Positions 55,316 through 63,814 are shown, counted from the first letter of the stretch. The stretch is 64,000 nucleotides of DNA from an uncultured Peptococcaceae bacterium (GCA_900552455.1 URZX01000007.1:28569-92568), one strand, 5' to 3'. The notes: a model not told the origin generated them from the sequence alone. Numbers and translations are program-made.

Positions 55316-56113
55316 TTATTCTCCCCTTGCATTTTCAATATGCGCTTTTGCTAAGACAGGGCGATATTTTTCAAACGGCGCCTCTGATCCGCTTTCAAAA
55401 AAGCGAACGCGCGCTTCCAGCGGTCTTGCGGACGGTCCCCTGTCCGCGACCATCGTCGCCAGATAATTGACGGTTCCCTGATTTCCATCAATCACAGGTA
55501 TATCTCGACCTGTTAAATTTAACACAATCTCCGCGATAAGTGTTTTATAAAAGGTAAAATGTGTGCAACCGAGAACCACTGCACAGGCGTGGCTCATATC
55601 GCAGCCGGAAAAAGCCTGTCGGAGATAGTCCTCCACCTCCGGCCCGTCGAAAACACCGCTTTCCGCAAATGTCACCAGGCGCTGCAGCGGCACCTCTTCG
55701 ACGCTCTCGTCAACGCCCAGCGAATGGATCAGGTTGTCCAGCTTTTCCAGCTTCAGCGTCAGCTCCGTCGCCGTCACGATGATTTTCTGCGAGGCGTCGT
55801 CAGCCAGCGCTTTTGATGCCACCTTAACCGCTGGCTCCATGCCGAGGATTGGAAAATCGTACTTTGCGCGCAGCTTTTTGGCAGCCGCGCTCGTCGCTGT
55901 GTTGCAGGCGAGCACGATGATGTCAGCGCCGTGCGCACGCAAAAACGCCACCGCGTCGTCAACATACTGCGCGATCTCTTCCTGCGTTTTCTTTCCATAA
56001 GGCACATGGGCCAGATCTGCATAAAACAAAAAGTCCGTATCCGGCAGCACTACGGTAGCTTTTTCCAATACGGAAACGCCACCGATCCCGGAATCGAAAA
56101 ATCCCACCGTCAA
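55316..56113 (-). CDS. murI: Glutamate racemase
   Basis: A 265-residue enzyme making D-glutamate for peptidoglycan. VGFFDSGIGGVSVL, the first catalytic cysteine in VLACNTATS and the second in VLGCTHF. No ATG fits: a GTG at 56119 is three bases from GGAGG and a TTG at 56113 nine bases from it; I favour TTG (reading MTVGFFDSG), which matches the usual start. It lies between rsfS and the lipid kinase. Confidence 0.94.
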   Translation of the reverse strand: MTVGFFDSGIGGVSVLEKATVVLPDTDFLFYADLAHVPYGKKTQEEIAQYVDDAVAFLRAHGADIIVLACNTATSAAAKKLRAKYDFPILGMEPAVKVASKALADDASQKIIVTATELTLKLEKLDNLIHSLGVDESVEEVPLQRLVTFAESGVFDGPEVEDYLRQAFSGCDMSHACAVVLGCTHFTFYKTLIAEIVLNLTGRDIPVIDGNQGTVNYLATMVADRGPSARPLEARVRFFESGSEAPFEKYRPVLAKAHIENARGE

Positions 56114-56128
56114 GAACACACACCTCCG

Positions 56129-56491
56129 TTATTCAGTCAAAAGCGACGAGATATCGATCTCTTCCGCATCGCCCCAGAGCGCATCGAGATTGTAGTAGGC
56201 GCGGGTTTCCTGCTGGAAGAGATGAACGATGACTTCGCCGGTGTCGATCAGCATCCAGTCGCCGACTTCTTTCCCTTCCACATGGAAATAGCTGCTGCCT
56301 GTCAGCTTGAAATTCAGCTCGTCCAGCTTTCTGCAGATCATGTCTGCGTGCGGCTTGTTCTTGATCGTCGCAATGATGAAATAATCGGCGATATAGGTGA
56401 TGCCGCGCATATCCAACACCTTGATGTCCTCGCATTTGTTCATGTCCATCAGGCGGACAAATTCTTCAATAATATTGTTCATAGAAGGCAT
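56129..56491 (-). CDS. rsfS: Ribosomal silencing factor RsfS
   Basis: A 120-residue (or 117 if the internal ATG at 56482 is used) RsfS. It binds ribosomal protein L14 and blocks subunit joining in starvation. VLDMRGITYIADYFIIAT, GDWMLIDTGEVIVHLF and YNLDALWGDA are the conserved blocks. Follows yqeK with TAAATG. Confidence 0.95.
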   Translation of the reverse strand: MPSMNNIIEEFVRLMDMNKCEDIKVLDMRGITYIADYFIIATIKNKPHADMICRKLDELNFKLTGSSYFHVEGKEVGDWMLIDTGEVIVHLFQQETRAYYNLDALWGDAEEIDISSLLTE

Positions 56492-57046
56492 TTACTCCTT
56501 ACTCAAGATTCTGTTTCTCAATTTGATCATGTCTTCATGGATGATCTGCCGCTTACCGATCAGGTAGACCGTTGTGCGATCAACGATCTCGACAACACAT
56601 TCGTCAAGATCCCTGGCCGCAATGTCAAACAGATCATCAATATTCGGCGTTTTCCGCCCTGGTTCAATATAATCAGCAATAAAAATAATCTTCGCCAGCG
56701 TATCCATATCTGGATGCCCCGTGGTGTGGTAACGCACAGCCTGGAGGATCGATTCATCATCGACCAGCCTCTCCTGCTTTAATATGTAGGAAGCGACAGG
56801 CCCATGCAACACCTGCGGCATCAGAAGATCCTCACGACTGCTCAAAAGATGTTGCTCAACAGCGATGCGTACCTGCTCCTCTTCGGGATATTCCTTGCAA
56901 TAATCGTGCAAAAGTCCCGCAATTTCTGCTTTATCTTCATCGCAGCCGTGGAGTCGTGCCAGTTTCACAGCTGTCTCAGCAACACGCACGGAATGTTCAT
57001 AGCGTTTGCTCGAAAGCTGCTTTTTTATGCGCTTTTGAAAATCCAT
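56492..57046 (-). CDS. yqeK: YqeK-type HD-domain hydrolase (Ap4A hydrolase)
   Basis: A 184-residue HD phosphohydrolase: metal ligands in RYEHSVRVAET, LLHDYCKEYP, LHGPVAS and HTTGHPDM. YqeK proteins split diadenosine tetraphosphate. Start is uncertain among GTG 57055, ATG 57052 and ATG 57046; AGGTG lies six bases before the last. Placed after nadD as in many Firmicutes. Confidence 0.94.
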   Translation of the reverse strand: MDFQKRIKKQLSSKRYEHSVRVAETAVKLARLHGCDEDKAEIAGLLHDYCKEYPEEEQVRIAVEQHLLSSREDLLMPQVLHGPVASYILKQERLVDDESILQAVRYHTTGHPDMDTLAKIIFIADYIEPGRKTPNIDDLFDIAARDLDECVVEIVDRTTVYLIGKRQIIHEDMIKLRNRILSKE

Positions 57047-57055
57047 CTCCATCAC

Positions 57056-57652
57056 CTACTGATATAAATGATTGTCCTCGATATAAGAGAGCACCGCCGC
57101 CGGCAGAAATTCTTCAACCGCTTCATGAGCAGCCAGCCGCTCGCGGATCATCGTCGACGAGATTGGCAGAGTGTGCAGCGGCAGGTAGTAAACATCGTAC
57201 GGGCTTTTGTTCAACACCTCGGTCGTCGCCCGTGACACAGAAAGCGTTTTATGCGGCCGATCGATGACAATATAATTGGTCATGTGCAGAAGTTCCTGCC
57301 AGTGATGCCAGGATTCGATTGTGTTGAATGAATCCACGCCCATGATGTAAAAAAGCTGATCCTCCGGAAAAACCGCCTTAAAATGCTCCAGCGTGTGCAG
57401 CGTGTACGACGGATGCGTGCTCTCGCTCTCGAAAGCAGAAACCTCAAACATCGCATCCTCTGCGACAGCCAGCTCCGTCATAGCGAAGCGATGGTGATAC
57501 GCCGTCATGTGCGGCTTGTGCTTGTGCGGCGGAATATACGCCGGAATAAACAGCACCTTATCCAACGCTATATGATCGCAAAGCTGACGGAGCATGTCGA
57601 CATGTCCCAGATGGATGGGATCAAACGTGCCGCCGAACAATCCTATTTTCAT
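57056..57652 (-). CDS. nadD: Nicotinate-nucleotide adenylyltransferase
   Basis: A 198-residue enzyme adding AMP to nicotinate mononucleotide in NAD synthesis. GLFGGTFDPIHLGH at the start and LPISSTMIRERL near the end are the nucleotidyltransferase motifs. It precedes yqeK and rsfS in the usual order and follows proB by 16 bases. Confidence 0.97.
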   Translation of the reverse strand: MKIGLFGGTFDPIHLGHVDMLRQLCDHIALDKVLFIPAYIPPHKHKPHMTAYHHRFAMTELAVAEDAMFEVSAFESESTHPSYTLHTLEHFKAVFPEDQLFYIMGVDSFNTIESWHHWQELLHMTNYIVIDRPHKTLSVSRATTEVLNKSPYDVYYLPLHTLPISSTMIRERLAAHEAVEEFLPAAVLSYIEDNHLYQ

Positions 57653-57668
57653 CGTCTTTCCTCATCTC

Positions 57669-58775
57669 TCACAAAAGGCCGAGATTATCTCTGTGGATGA
57701 CCTCTTCCTCCGTATAATCCAGATATTTTTGGGTGATGCAATCGCTTTTCAGGCCCTTGATCCGTTCCACGAACAGGGAAGAATAATTCGCGATCCCTTT
57801 GGCAAAGCGATTTCCCTGCAAATCTGCAATGGCAACGATCGCGCCGCGATCAAAATCTCCCTGCACATCAACGATCCCGCTCGGCAGAAGGGAGCGTCCT
57901 TTTTCCTGCAGCGCACGTTTGGCGCCGTCGTCAACGACGACGACCCCCTCCGCTTCAGAGCCGTAAAGGATCCAGGATTTTCGCGCGTGCAGCGGACGAT
58001 GCGTCGCCTTGAAAAGCGTGCCGATCTTTTTGCCGGCAACGATCTCATGAAGCATGCCAACCTCGTTTCGCGACGCCACAACCATCGAAATGCCAGCATT
58101 GGTCGCGATCTTTGCCGCCTCGATCTTCGTGCGCATGCCGCCGGTGCCGACCTTTGAGATCGCTGAGCCGGCCATGATCTCAATCTCCTCCGTGATCTTT
58201 TCGACCACGTCAATCTTTTTGGCATCTTTTTTAAGCGCTGGATTCGCCGTATACAGTCCGTCGATGTCGGTGAAAAGCACCGCCATATCCGCGTCGGACA
58301 AAACAGCAACGAGCGCGGCAAGCGTATCGTTGTCGCCAAACTGGATCTCATCATTGGCAACGCTGTCGTTTTCATTGACGATTGGGATCACGCCCAGCTT
58401 CAAGAGCTCGAGCAGTGTGTTGCGCGCGTTGAGAAAACGCCGTCTGATCTTGATGTCCTCTCGCGTCAGCAAAAGCTGCGCCGACATCTGCCCGTATTCA
58501 AGGAAGTTTTTCTCATAGATATGCAGCAGCAACCCCTGACCGATCGCAGCCATCGCCTGCTTTTCACTGATCGTTAGCTGCTTGTCTTGCAGATTCATGC
58601 GATACTTGCCAACGCCGACAGCGCCGGAGGTCACAAGGATGACATCGTTGCCCTCGTTTTTGAGATCCGTCAAAGCGGCGCAAAGCTTGTCAATAAATTT
58701 TAAGTTAATGGTTCCGTTGGGATGGGTCACCGAGCTGGTCCCAACCTTCACAACGATTCTTTTGTTTGCACTCAT
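57669..58775 (-). CDS. proB: Glutamate 5-kinase
   Basis: A 368-residue kinase for the first step of proline synthesis. RIVVKVGTSSVT, LVTSGAVGVG, NENDSVANDEIQFGDND and VGTGGMRTKIEAA are conserved; a PUA domain (about 280-360) closes the protein. The usual partner proA is not next to it. Lies between yhbY and nadD. Confidence 0.97.
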   Translation of the reverse strand: MSANKRIVVKVGTSSVTHPNGTINLKFIDKLCAALTDLKNEGNDVILVTSGAVGVGKYRMNLQDKQLTISEKQAMAAIGQGLLLHIYEKNFLEYGQMSAQLLLTREDIKIRRRFLNARNTLLELLKLGVIPIVNENDSVANDEIQFGDNDTLAALVAVLSDADMAVLFTDIDGLYTANPALKKDAKKIDVVEKITEEIEIMAGSAISKVGTGGMRTKIEAAKIATNAGISMVVASRNEVGMLHEIVAGKKIGTLFKATHRPLHARKSWILYGSEAEGVVVVDDGAKRALQEKGRSLLPSGIVDVQGDFDRGAIVAIADLQGNRFAKGIANYSSLFVERIKGLKSDCITQKYLDYTEEEVIHRDNLGLL

Positions 58776-58801
58776 TCCCTGAGACCATCCAATCTATTAT
58801 T

Positions 58802-59071
58802 TTACAGTGTTTCGCGGTATAAAACAACCACGCGCCCGATTTTCTGAACAAATTCTGCGTCCAGCTCGGCTGCAAGATCTTCGCACAGTTCCTGGTCGAT
58901 ATCGATGCTGTTATTGAGGAATTTGATCTTGACGATCTCGTCAGCCGTCAGAACCTCGTCGATAGACTGCAGCGTGCCTTCTGTGAGACCATGTTTGCCG
59001 ACGAGGATCTTTGGTTTGATCTCCTGGGCCATGGCCTTTAACTCTTTGATCTCTTTCTTATTTAAGCTCAT
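58802..59071 (-). CDS. yhbY: YhbY/CRS1 family RNA-binding protein
   Basis: An 89-residue one-domain CRM protein that binds pre-50S ribosomal particles. LKAMAQEIKPKILVGKHGLTEG contains the GxxG loop (GKHG); the end reads GRVVVLYRE. Starts the yhbY-proB-nadD-yqeK-rsfS run, 30 bases after the M23 terminator; ATG at 59071 after AGAGGAG. Confidence 0.95.
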   Translation of the reverse strand: MSLNKKEIKELKAMAQEIKPKILVGKHGLTEGTLQSIDEVLTADEIVKIKFLNNSIDIDQELCEDLAAELDAEFVQKIGRVVVLYRETL

Positions 59072-59101
59072 GCTCTGTTCTCCTCTGATCCTATAATCCA
59101 G

Positions 59102-59137
59102 AAAAAAGCTCTGAAAGAGAGCGGTCTTTCAGAGCTT
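59102..59137 (-). terminator. Terminator of the M23 peptidase gene
   Basis: AAGCTCTGAAAGA (59106-59118) and TCTTTCAGAGCTT (59125-59137) form a perfect 13-bp stem with a 6-base loop, followed on the minus strand by TTTTTTC. Confidence 0.92.
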
Positions 59138-59144
59138 CTAGCAT

Positions 59145-60368
59145 TTAAATACCAAGATATGGTGCCGGGTCAACGTTGGACCCATTGATACGCACCTCAA
59201 AATGTAAGTGTGGGCCGGTACTCGAACCAGTGGAACCAACAAGCCCGACCTGCTGGCCGGCGCTGACACTCTGACCAGCGCTGACGGTCAATGCCGACAT
59301 GTGGGCATACAGGGTGCTCAGCCCGTTGCCGTGGTCAACGACAACATAGTTGCCATAGCTCCAGTGGTAGGAAGCGATGAGCACAGTCCCAGCCTGATAG
59401 GAAACGACCGGCGTCCCATAGGAAGCACCGATGTCTGTCCCCAGATGGTAGTTGTAGCTGCCATCCAGCGGATAGGAACGACCGCCATAATTACTGGTGA
59501 TCGTGTGGCTGGCAGGTGCTGGCCATACGCCAGACCCGGCAGAAGTCACCTCGTAGCTCGACGCATCTGCAGCAGCTGCGGTCACAGCGCCGTTGGACTG
59601 GTTGGCAGCAGCGGCAGCGGCAGCTCTCTTCGCTTCTTCCTGAGCCTGGAGATCAGCGATCTTCTTGCCGATCTCGTCAGAGGTTGCCTGCATGGCTGCG
59701 ATGGTTTCCTTGATGGCTGCTTCGTCTTTTTCCAGCTCAGCGTAAACACTTTCCTGCTGACTCTGCTGTTCTTCGAGGAGCGCCTTCACGCCCTCTTCTT
59801 CGCTCTTCAACGCATTCAGAGAAGCCAGCTGCTGTTCGAGCGTAGCCTTCTGGGTTTCCAGCTGCGCTTTCACAGACTTGACCTCTTCAACGAGGTTTTT
59901 GTCACGCTTGGTGATGTAGGAAAGATATTCAAAACGCGTCAGAAAATCAGAAAAATCTTCCGACTGGAACAGAACTTCCAGATAGTTCACGTTGCCATCT
60001 TTGTAGATAGTGACGAGGCGATCGTTCAGGCTCTCCTGAGCCTTGGCCAGCTTCGCCTCAGTTTCAGTGATCTGCGCATTGGTTTCAGCGATCGCAGCTT
60101 CCTGATCAGAGATCTGGGACGTGAAAGATGCGATTTTCTGCTGAGTCGCATTGATCGAGTCGCTGATCTCTTTGATCTTTGCTACAGTCTCAGATTTCTG
60201 AGAAGAATTGCTGTCCAATTCGCCCTGTTTTTCTTCAATAGAATTCTTGATTGTCGCCTGTTCATCCTGCAGGTCTGAGATAGATTCTGCAAAGAGTGGC
60301 GAAGCCACCACAGAAGTGATCCCAAGAGACAAGACAAGCGAGCTGGCTACTTTTCTCTTAAAACTCAT
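59145..60368 (-). CDS. Secreted M23 (LytM) peptidase with coiled coil, EnvC-like layout
   Basis: A 407-residue protein: signal peptide (residues 1-28, cleavage near LFAES), a long glutamine/lysine/alanine-rich coiled coil (about 30-255), an alanine-rich linker, and an M23 domain. Zinc ligands look complete: NYHLGTDIGA and HLHFEVR. It should therefore be able to cut peptide cross-links, unlike degenerate EnvC-type activators. Coiled-coil hydrolases are frequent FtsEX partners; ftsEX lies 6 kb away. Follows rnhA by two bases. Confidence 0.93.
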   Translation of the reverse strand: MSFKRKVASSLVLSLGITSVVASPLFAESISDLQDEQATIKNSIEEKQGELDSNSSQKSETVAKIKEISDSINATQQKIASFTSQISDQEAAIAETNAQITETEAKLAKAQESLNDRLVTIYKDGNVNYLEVLFQSEDFSDFLTRFEYLSYITKRDKNLVEEVKSVKAQLETQKATLEQQLASLNALKSEEEGVKALLEEQQSQQESVYAELEKDEAAIKETIAAMQATSDEIGKKIADLQAQEEAKRAAAAAAANQSNGAVTAAAADASSYEVTSAGSGVWPAPASHTITSNYGGRSYPLDGSYNYHLGTDIGASYGTPVVSYQAGTVLIASYHWSYGNYVVVDHGNGLSTLYAHMSALTVSAGQSVSAGQQVGLVGSTGSSTGPHLHFEVRINGSNVDPAPYLGI

Positions 60369-60370
60369 CC

Positions 60371-60982
60371 TTACACTCCGATCGATACTAAATTTAGCGC
60401 CTTCCGCGCCAACGCGTCGGCCATATCATTGTAGGTGTTCCCTGAATGGCCCTTGACTTTTATAAATTGCACATTTACTTGCTGAAATGCATTCTGACAA
60501 AACACAAAATAAGCCTGTGTCGCCGGTAAATTCCTCTTCCATTCTCCCGTCGCCCATTTTTCGATGCCGCTGTAATCATAATAAATGGATATCTTCGGCC
60601 AGCCCTGCTCAAGGGCATACGAAATGGCGAACTCGCTGCCTTTGATCTCTCCAGCAACATTGCGCATATCCGCAAGCACCGGATCCTCAAACGCCTTTGA
60701 AAAATGTTCTTCACATCCTGGTGCCGTCATGATCACAGCACCATAGGAAAAGCGGTGCGACAGACGATCATAGCTGCCGTCGATATAGGCACATGGATAT
60801 TGCTGCTCAACTTGATCGTCACTCACAGATCGTTTGCCGAGATAATCCAGCGCTTCCTGCTCTGTTTTAAAACTTTTGTACTCAGCGCCGGAATATCCTC
60901 TGATCTGCTTTTCACAGGTCGCCCAATCTTCAAAAATACCGGTCTCCCTGCCGTTTCTCACTGCATAGAATTTCTTTTTCAT
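60371..60982 (-). CDS. Ribonuclease HI with N-terminal hybrid-binding domain
   Basis: A 203-residue RNase H that cuts RNA in RNA-DNA hybrids. Residues 1-45 (KKKFYAVRNGRETGIF, IRGYSGAEYKSF) form the caulimovirus-like hybrid-binding domain; the catalytic acids lie in AYIDGSYD, AGEIKGSEFA, IYYDYSGI and NDMADALA. The ATG at 60982 is the natural start, but no convincing ribosome site precedes it. It lies 59 bases after the ferredoxin stop, behind a terminator, so it may depend on read-through. Confidence 0.93.
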   Translation of the reverse strand: MKKKFYAVRNGRETGIFEDWATCEKQIRGYSGAEYKSFKTEQEALDYLGKRSVSDDQVEQQYPCAYIDGSYDRLSHRFSYGAVIMTAPGCEEHFSKAFEDPVLADMRNVAGEIKGSEFAISYALEQGWPKISIYYDYSGIEKWATGEWKRNLPATQAYFVFCQNAFQQVNVQFIKVKGHSGNTYNDMADALARKALNLVSIGV

Positions 60983-60996
60983 GATCAAAACAAGAC

Positions 60997-61026
60997 TAAA
61001 AAGGCTTATCGCACGTGCAATAAGCC
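60997..61026 (-). terminator. Terminator of the ferredoxin gene
   Basis: GGCTTATCGCACGTGCAATAAGCC (61003-61026 as arms GGCTTAT/ATAAGCC) forms a stem; the minus strand continues TTTTTAG. Confidence 0.8.
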
Positions 61027-61041
61027 CTTTTATCGAATTGC

Positions 61042-61218
61042 TTATTCTGCAGCGATTGCGCCGGCTGGGCAAACACTTGCGCAGCTACCGCAGGAAATGC
61101 AGGAACCAGCGTCGATTGCGCGGGTACCATCACCGCTATCAGCAATAGCGCCGACTGGGCATTCGCCTTCGCATGCACCGCAGGAAATGCAAGCAGAACT
61201 ATCAACTACGTAAGCCAT
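61042..61218 (-). CDS. 2[4Fe-4S] ferredoxin
   Basis: A 58-residue clostridial-type ferredoxin with two clusters, each CxxCxxCxxxCP: CISCGACEGECP and CISCGSCASVCP. It carries low-potential electrons in anaerobes, for example to radical-SAM enzymes. ATG at 61218 follows GAGGTG. Promoter TTGCCA-17-TATAAT at 61252-61280 and a terminator make it a single-gene unit. Confidence 0.97.
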   Translation of the reverse strand: MAYVVDSSACISCGACEGECPVGAIADSGDGTRAIDAGSCISCGSCASVCPAGAIAAE

Positions 61219-61251
61219 ATTTAACACCTCTTATTCTATGGATTTGAACCC

Positions 61252-61280
61252 ATTATAACAAAAGAACTGTGGGGTGGCAA
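61252..61280 (-). promoter_or_regulatory. Promoter of the ferredoxin gene
   Basis: TTGCCA and TATAAT with 17-base spacing on the minus strand, 34 bases before the ATG. The 61281-61467 rest of this divergent gap is AT-rich and should hold the promoter of the rightward prenyltransferase (TTGACG near 61354 is a possible -35), which I could not fix. Confidence 0.75.
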
Positions 61281-61467
61281 CAAAATAACCCCTCACAACT
61301 TCTAAAAAAAGATTAACAAATTTTAGACTTGCTTTATATTTTCTCAATCAATTGACGAAAATTCACACATTTCTATGGCATTATGTCTTAAGAATAGGTA
61401 AAATAATGCATAGAAACTGTGACGCTCTGATGTCCACCATCTAATAAAGCGTGAAGGAGAATCGACT

Positions 61468-62379
61468 ATGCAATCATTTGATTATTATTGGAAGCTCACG
61501 CGTCCGCACACATTGCCGGCAAGTGTCATTCCCGCCGTTTTCGGCGTCTGCTTTGCCATCTATGCGGAAGGCATTTTCCATCCCCTTCTGGCGATCATCA
61601 TGGTGCTCTGTGCCGCGCTGATCCAGATCGCCACGAATCTTTTCAACGAATACTTTGATTTCAAAAACGGGCTCGACACCGAAGAATCCGTCGGTATCGG
61701 CGGTGCCATTGTGCGCGAAGGCATCTCACCACGCAATGTGCTGATCGCCGCGTTTGTGATCTACGCCATCTGCGGTGTGCTCGGCATCATCCTCGCCGCC
61801 AATTCCTCGTGGGGACTTCTTGTGATCGGTGCCGTCTGTCTCGTCATCGGCTACTGCTACACCGGCGGCCCTTATCCGATCTCGCGCACACCATACGGTG
61901 AGCTTTTCGCAGGATTTCTCTTCGGCTCAGGCTTCAGCATGATCGCTTATTTCACACAGACCGGACACATCACCCTCTATTCTTTCGCAGTCAGCCTGCC
62001 GCTCGTCATGCTCGTCGGCCTCCTGCTCACCGCCAACAGTCTGCGTGACCGCGTCGCTGACAAAGCCAACGGCCGTCGTACCCTGGCCATTCTTCTTGGC
62101 CACGACCGCACCGTGCTCTTCATGACCTTTGGCTTTGCCTTCTGCTACGTCTGGCTTTTCGTTCTTCTGAGCTACGGCATGAATCTTTTCATCCTCCTGC
62201 CGCTGCTCTCCGTCCTCTATGCCATCAACTGCATCAATTCCTATCGCTACAGCAAAGGAAAATCTCCGAAGAAAATGATGCGCGGCATGATGTACTGCTC
62301 AAAAACGCTGAAAAATTTTGGCCTGCTCTACATCCTCGCCATCCTGTTGCAGGCAGTCTGGAAGGCAATATTCGGCTAA
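61468..62379 (+). CDS. UbiA-family prenyltransferase, probable 1,4-dihydroxy-2-naphthoate octaprenyltransferase
   Basis: A 303-residue membrane enzyme with about nine hydrophobic segments, the only plus-strand protein gene. The two magnesium-binding aspartate motifs are NLFNEYFDFKNGLDTEE and NSLRDRVADKANGRRTLA; the second form is typical of MenA. It would attach a polyprenyl chain to dihydroxynaphthoate for (demethyl)menaquinone. Start ATG follows AAGGAG. The polyprenyl synthase at 47384 could supply the chain. No other men gene is in view, so the assignment is from the family only. Confidence 0.88.
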   Translation: MQSFDYYWKLTRPHTLPASVIPAVFGVCFAIYAEGIFHPLLAIIMVLCAALIQIATNLFNEYFDFKNGLDTEESVGIGGAIVREGISPRNVLIAAFVIYAICGVLGIILAANSSWGLLVIGAVCLVIGYCYTGGPYPISRTPYGELFAGFLFGSGFSMIAYFTQTGHITLYSFAVSLPLVMLVGLLLTANSLRDRVADKANGRRTLAILLGHDRTVLFMTFGFAFCYVWLFVLLSYGMNLFILLPLLSVLYAINCINSYRYSKGKSPKKMMRGMMYCSKTLKNFGLLYILAILLQAVWKAIFG

Positions 62380-62384
62380 ACACA

Positions 62385-62432
62385 AAATCCCGCTGGAAGC
62401 GCATTATATCTGCATTTCCCAGCGGGATTTTT
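62385..62432. terminator. Bidirectional terminator between the prenyltransferase and the thiI operon
   Basis: AATCCCGCTGG and CCAGCGGGATT arms enclose about 22 bases; Ts follow on the plus strand (TTTTTC) and also on the minus strand (TTTTGTG), so it can serve both converging genes. Confidence 0.87.
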
Positions 62433-62435
62433 CTA

Positions 62436-62585
62436 TCATTTCTTGTTCTTCTGAAAGCGCTTTCGCAGTTCTTCAAGATGCGCTTTTTTATCGTCTACAG
62501 TAGACGTGTGCGTTTTTTCGTGGCTGTCCTTCTGGGTGTGCCACTTATTCATATCGCGCGGCGTTTCGTAGAGATTCTTTCCCAT
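62436..62585 (-). CDS. Small hydrophilic protein of unknown function (49 residues)
   Basis: The ATG at 62585 overlaps the thiI stop by one base (TAATG) with GGAG ten bases upstream. The product begins MGKNLYETPRDMNKWHTQ and ends LEELRKRFQKNKK; it is rich in lysine, histidine and glutamate, with a likely C-terminal helix, and has no cysteine or membrane segment. It ends just before the shared terminator. I do not recognise it. The coupling to thiI and clean fit in the gap argue that it is a real gene. Confidence 0.7.
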   Translation of the reverse strand: MGKNLYETPRDMNKWHTQKDSHEKTHTSTVDDKKAHLEELRKRFQKNKK

Positions 62586-63814
62586 TATTCTGCATCTCCT
62601 TCCGGCAGTTCAAATGGATGACGCACGCGCTCTCTGCCGTCACCATAGCAAACAACGGTTTCTGTCTTCTTGATAGCGTTCCAGATCATGGCATCAAGAT
62701 CCGGGATGAGGCTTTCATTGTACTGACATTCATCGACGCGTGGCTTGGTCTTTGGTTCTTTTGGCACGAAAACGGTGCAGCAATCCTCGTATGGCAGGAT
62801 AGAAATATCATAAGTGTCGATCTTCTGCGCAATATCCATGATGTCAAGCTTATCGTAAGCGATGAGTGGACGCAGAATCGGCATGGTCGTCACCTGATTG
62901 ATGGCATAGATGCTCTCGATGGTCTGACTGGCGACCTGCCCGAGGTCATCCCCGGTGACGATGGCCTTGGCGTTGCGGATATCTGCAATTCGCTCAGCGA
63001 TACGCAGCATGATACGACGCATCAGCGTAATGCGCAGGTTATCCTGACAATTCATGCCAATGGCTTCCTGGATGCGCGTAAACGGCACGAGATGAACAAT
63101 GACGTGGCCGCCAAATTTGCCAACCTTCTCAGCCAGAGAGAGCACTTTTTCCTCTGCCTGCTGAGAGGTGTATGGATAAGAATGGAAATGGATCGCTTCG
63201 ACAACGACACCGCGACGCATGATCGACCACATAGCGACAGGACTGTCGATACCGCCGGAAAGCAGCGCAACAGCGCGTCCGCCGGTTCCAAGTGGGAGTC
63301 CACCGAGGCCTTTATATTTCTTCACGTAGATATAGGTTTTATCGAAACGGATGTCGATGTTGAGCTCCACATCGTAATGCTCGAGGTCGCCGGTGAGATT
63401 TGGAAATTCGTCGAGGATTTTCTCTGCCACTTTGAGCTGCATATCCATGGAACGGATCGGAAAGCGCTTGTTGGCACGCTTCACAGTGACGCGGAAACGC
63501 AGGTTCTGACCATCGAACTGATGCATCTCGCTGATCGCTGTCTCGATGATCGCCTCTTCCGTGAGATCGCAGGATGTGACAGGGCTGTAGGACGAAATGC
63601 CAAAGACGCGATCCAGGCTTGGATAAAACTGCGTTGGATCCTGACCATTCAGCGGAATGACGACGCGCCCGTGGATGTCGTGAACTTCGCAGGCGATGCC
63701 GGTGTCCAATTTGATCTGGTGGCGGATATTTTTCACCAACGTTTTTAAAAACTGCTTCTGGTTCTTCCCTTTTAATGAGAGCTCCCCATAGCGGATTAAG
63801 ATCTGATCGTACAT
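62585..63814 (-). CDS. thiI: tRNA 4-thiouridine synthase ThiI
   Basis: A 409-residue enzyme: N-terminal ferredoxin-like and THUMP domains (about 1-165), then an adenylating PP-loop domain with ALLSGGIDSPVA. It thiolates U8 of tRNA and may give sulfur to thiamine synthesis. The C-terminal rhodanese domain of the E. coli enzyme is missing, as is usual in Firmicutes, where a dedicated cysteine desulfurase hands over sulfur; that gene, if adjacent, lies beyond the right edge. Cysteines in YEDCCTVF may take part. ATG at 63814, GGAGG eleven bases upstream. Confidence 0.96.
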   Translation of the reverse strand: MYDQILIRYGELSLKGKNQKQFLKTLVKNIRHQIKLDTGIACEVHDIHGRVVIPLNGQDPTQFYPSLDRVFGISSYSPVTSCDLTEEAIIETAISEMHQFDGQNLRFRVTVKRANKRFPIRSMDMQLKVAEKILDEFPNLTGDLEHYDVELNIDIRFDKTYIYVKKYKGLGGLPLGTGGRAVALLSGGIDSPVAMWSIMRRGVVVEAIHFHSYPYTSQQAEEKVLSLAEKVGKFGGHVIVHLVPFTRIQEAIGMNCQDNLRITLMRRIMLRIAERIADIRNAKAIVTGDDLGQVASQTIESIYAINQVTTMPILRPLIAYDKLDIMDIAQKIDTYDISILPYEDCCTVFVPKEPKTKPRVDECQYNESLIPDLDAMIWNAIKKTETVVCYGDGRERVRHPFELPEGDAE

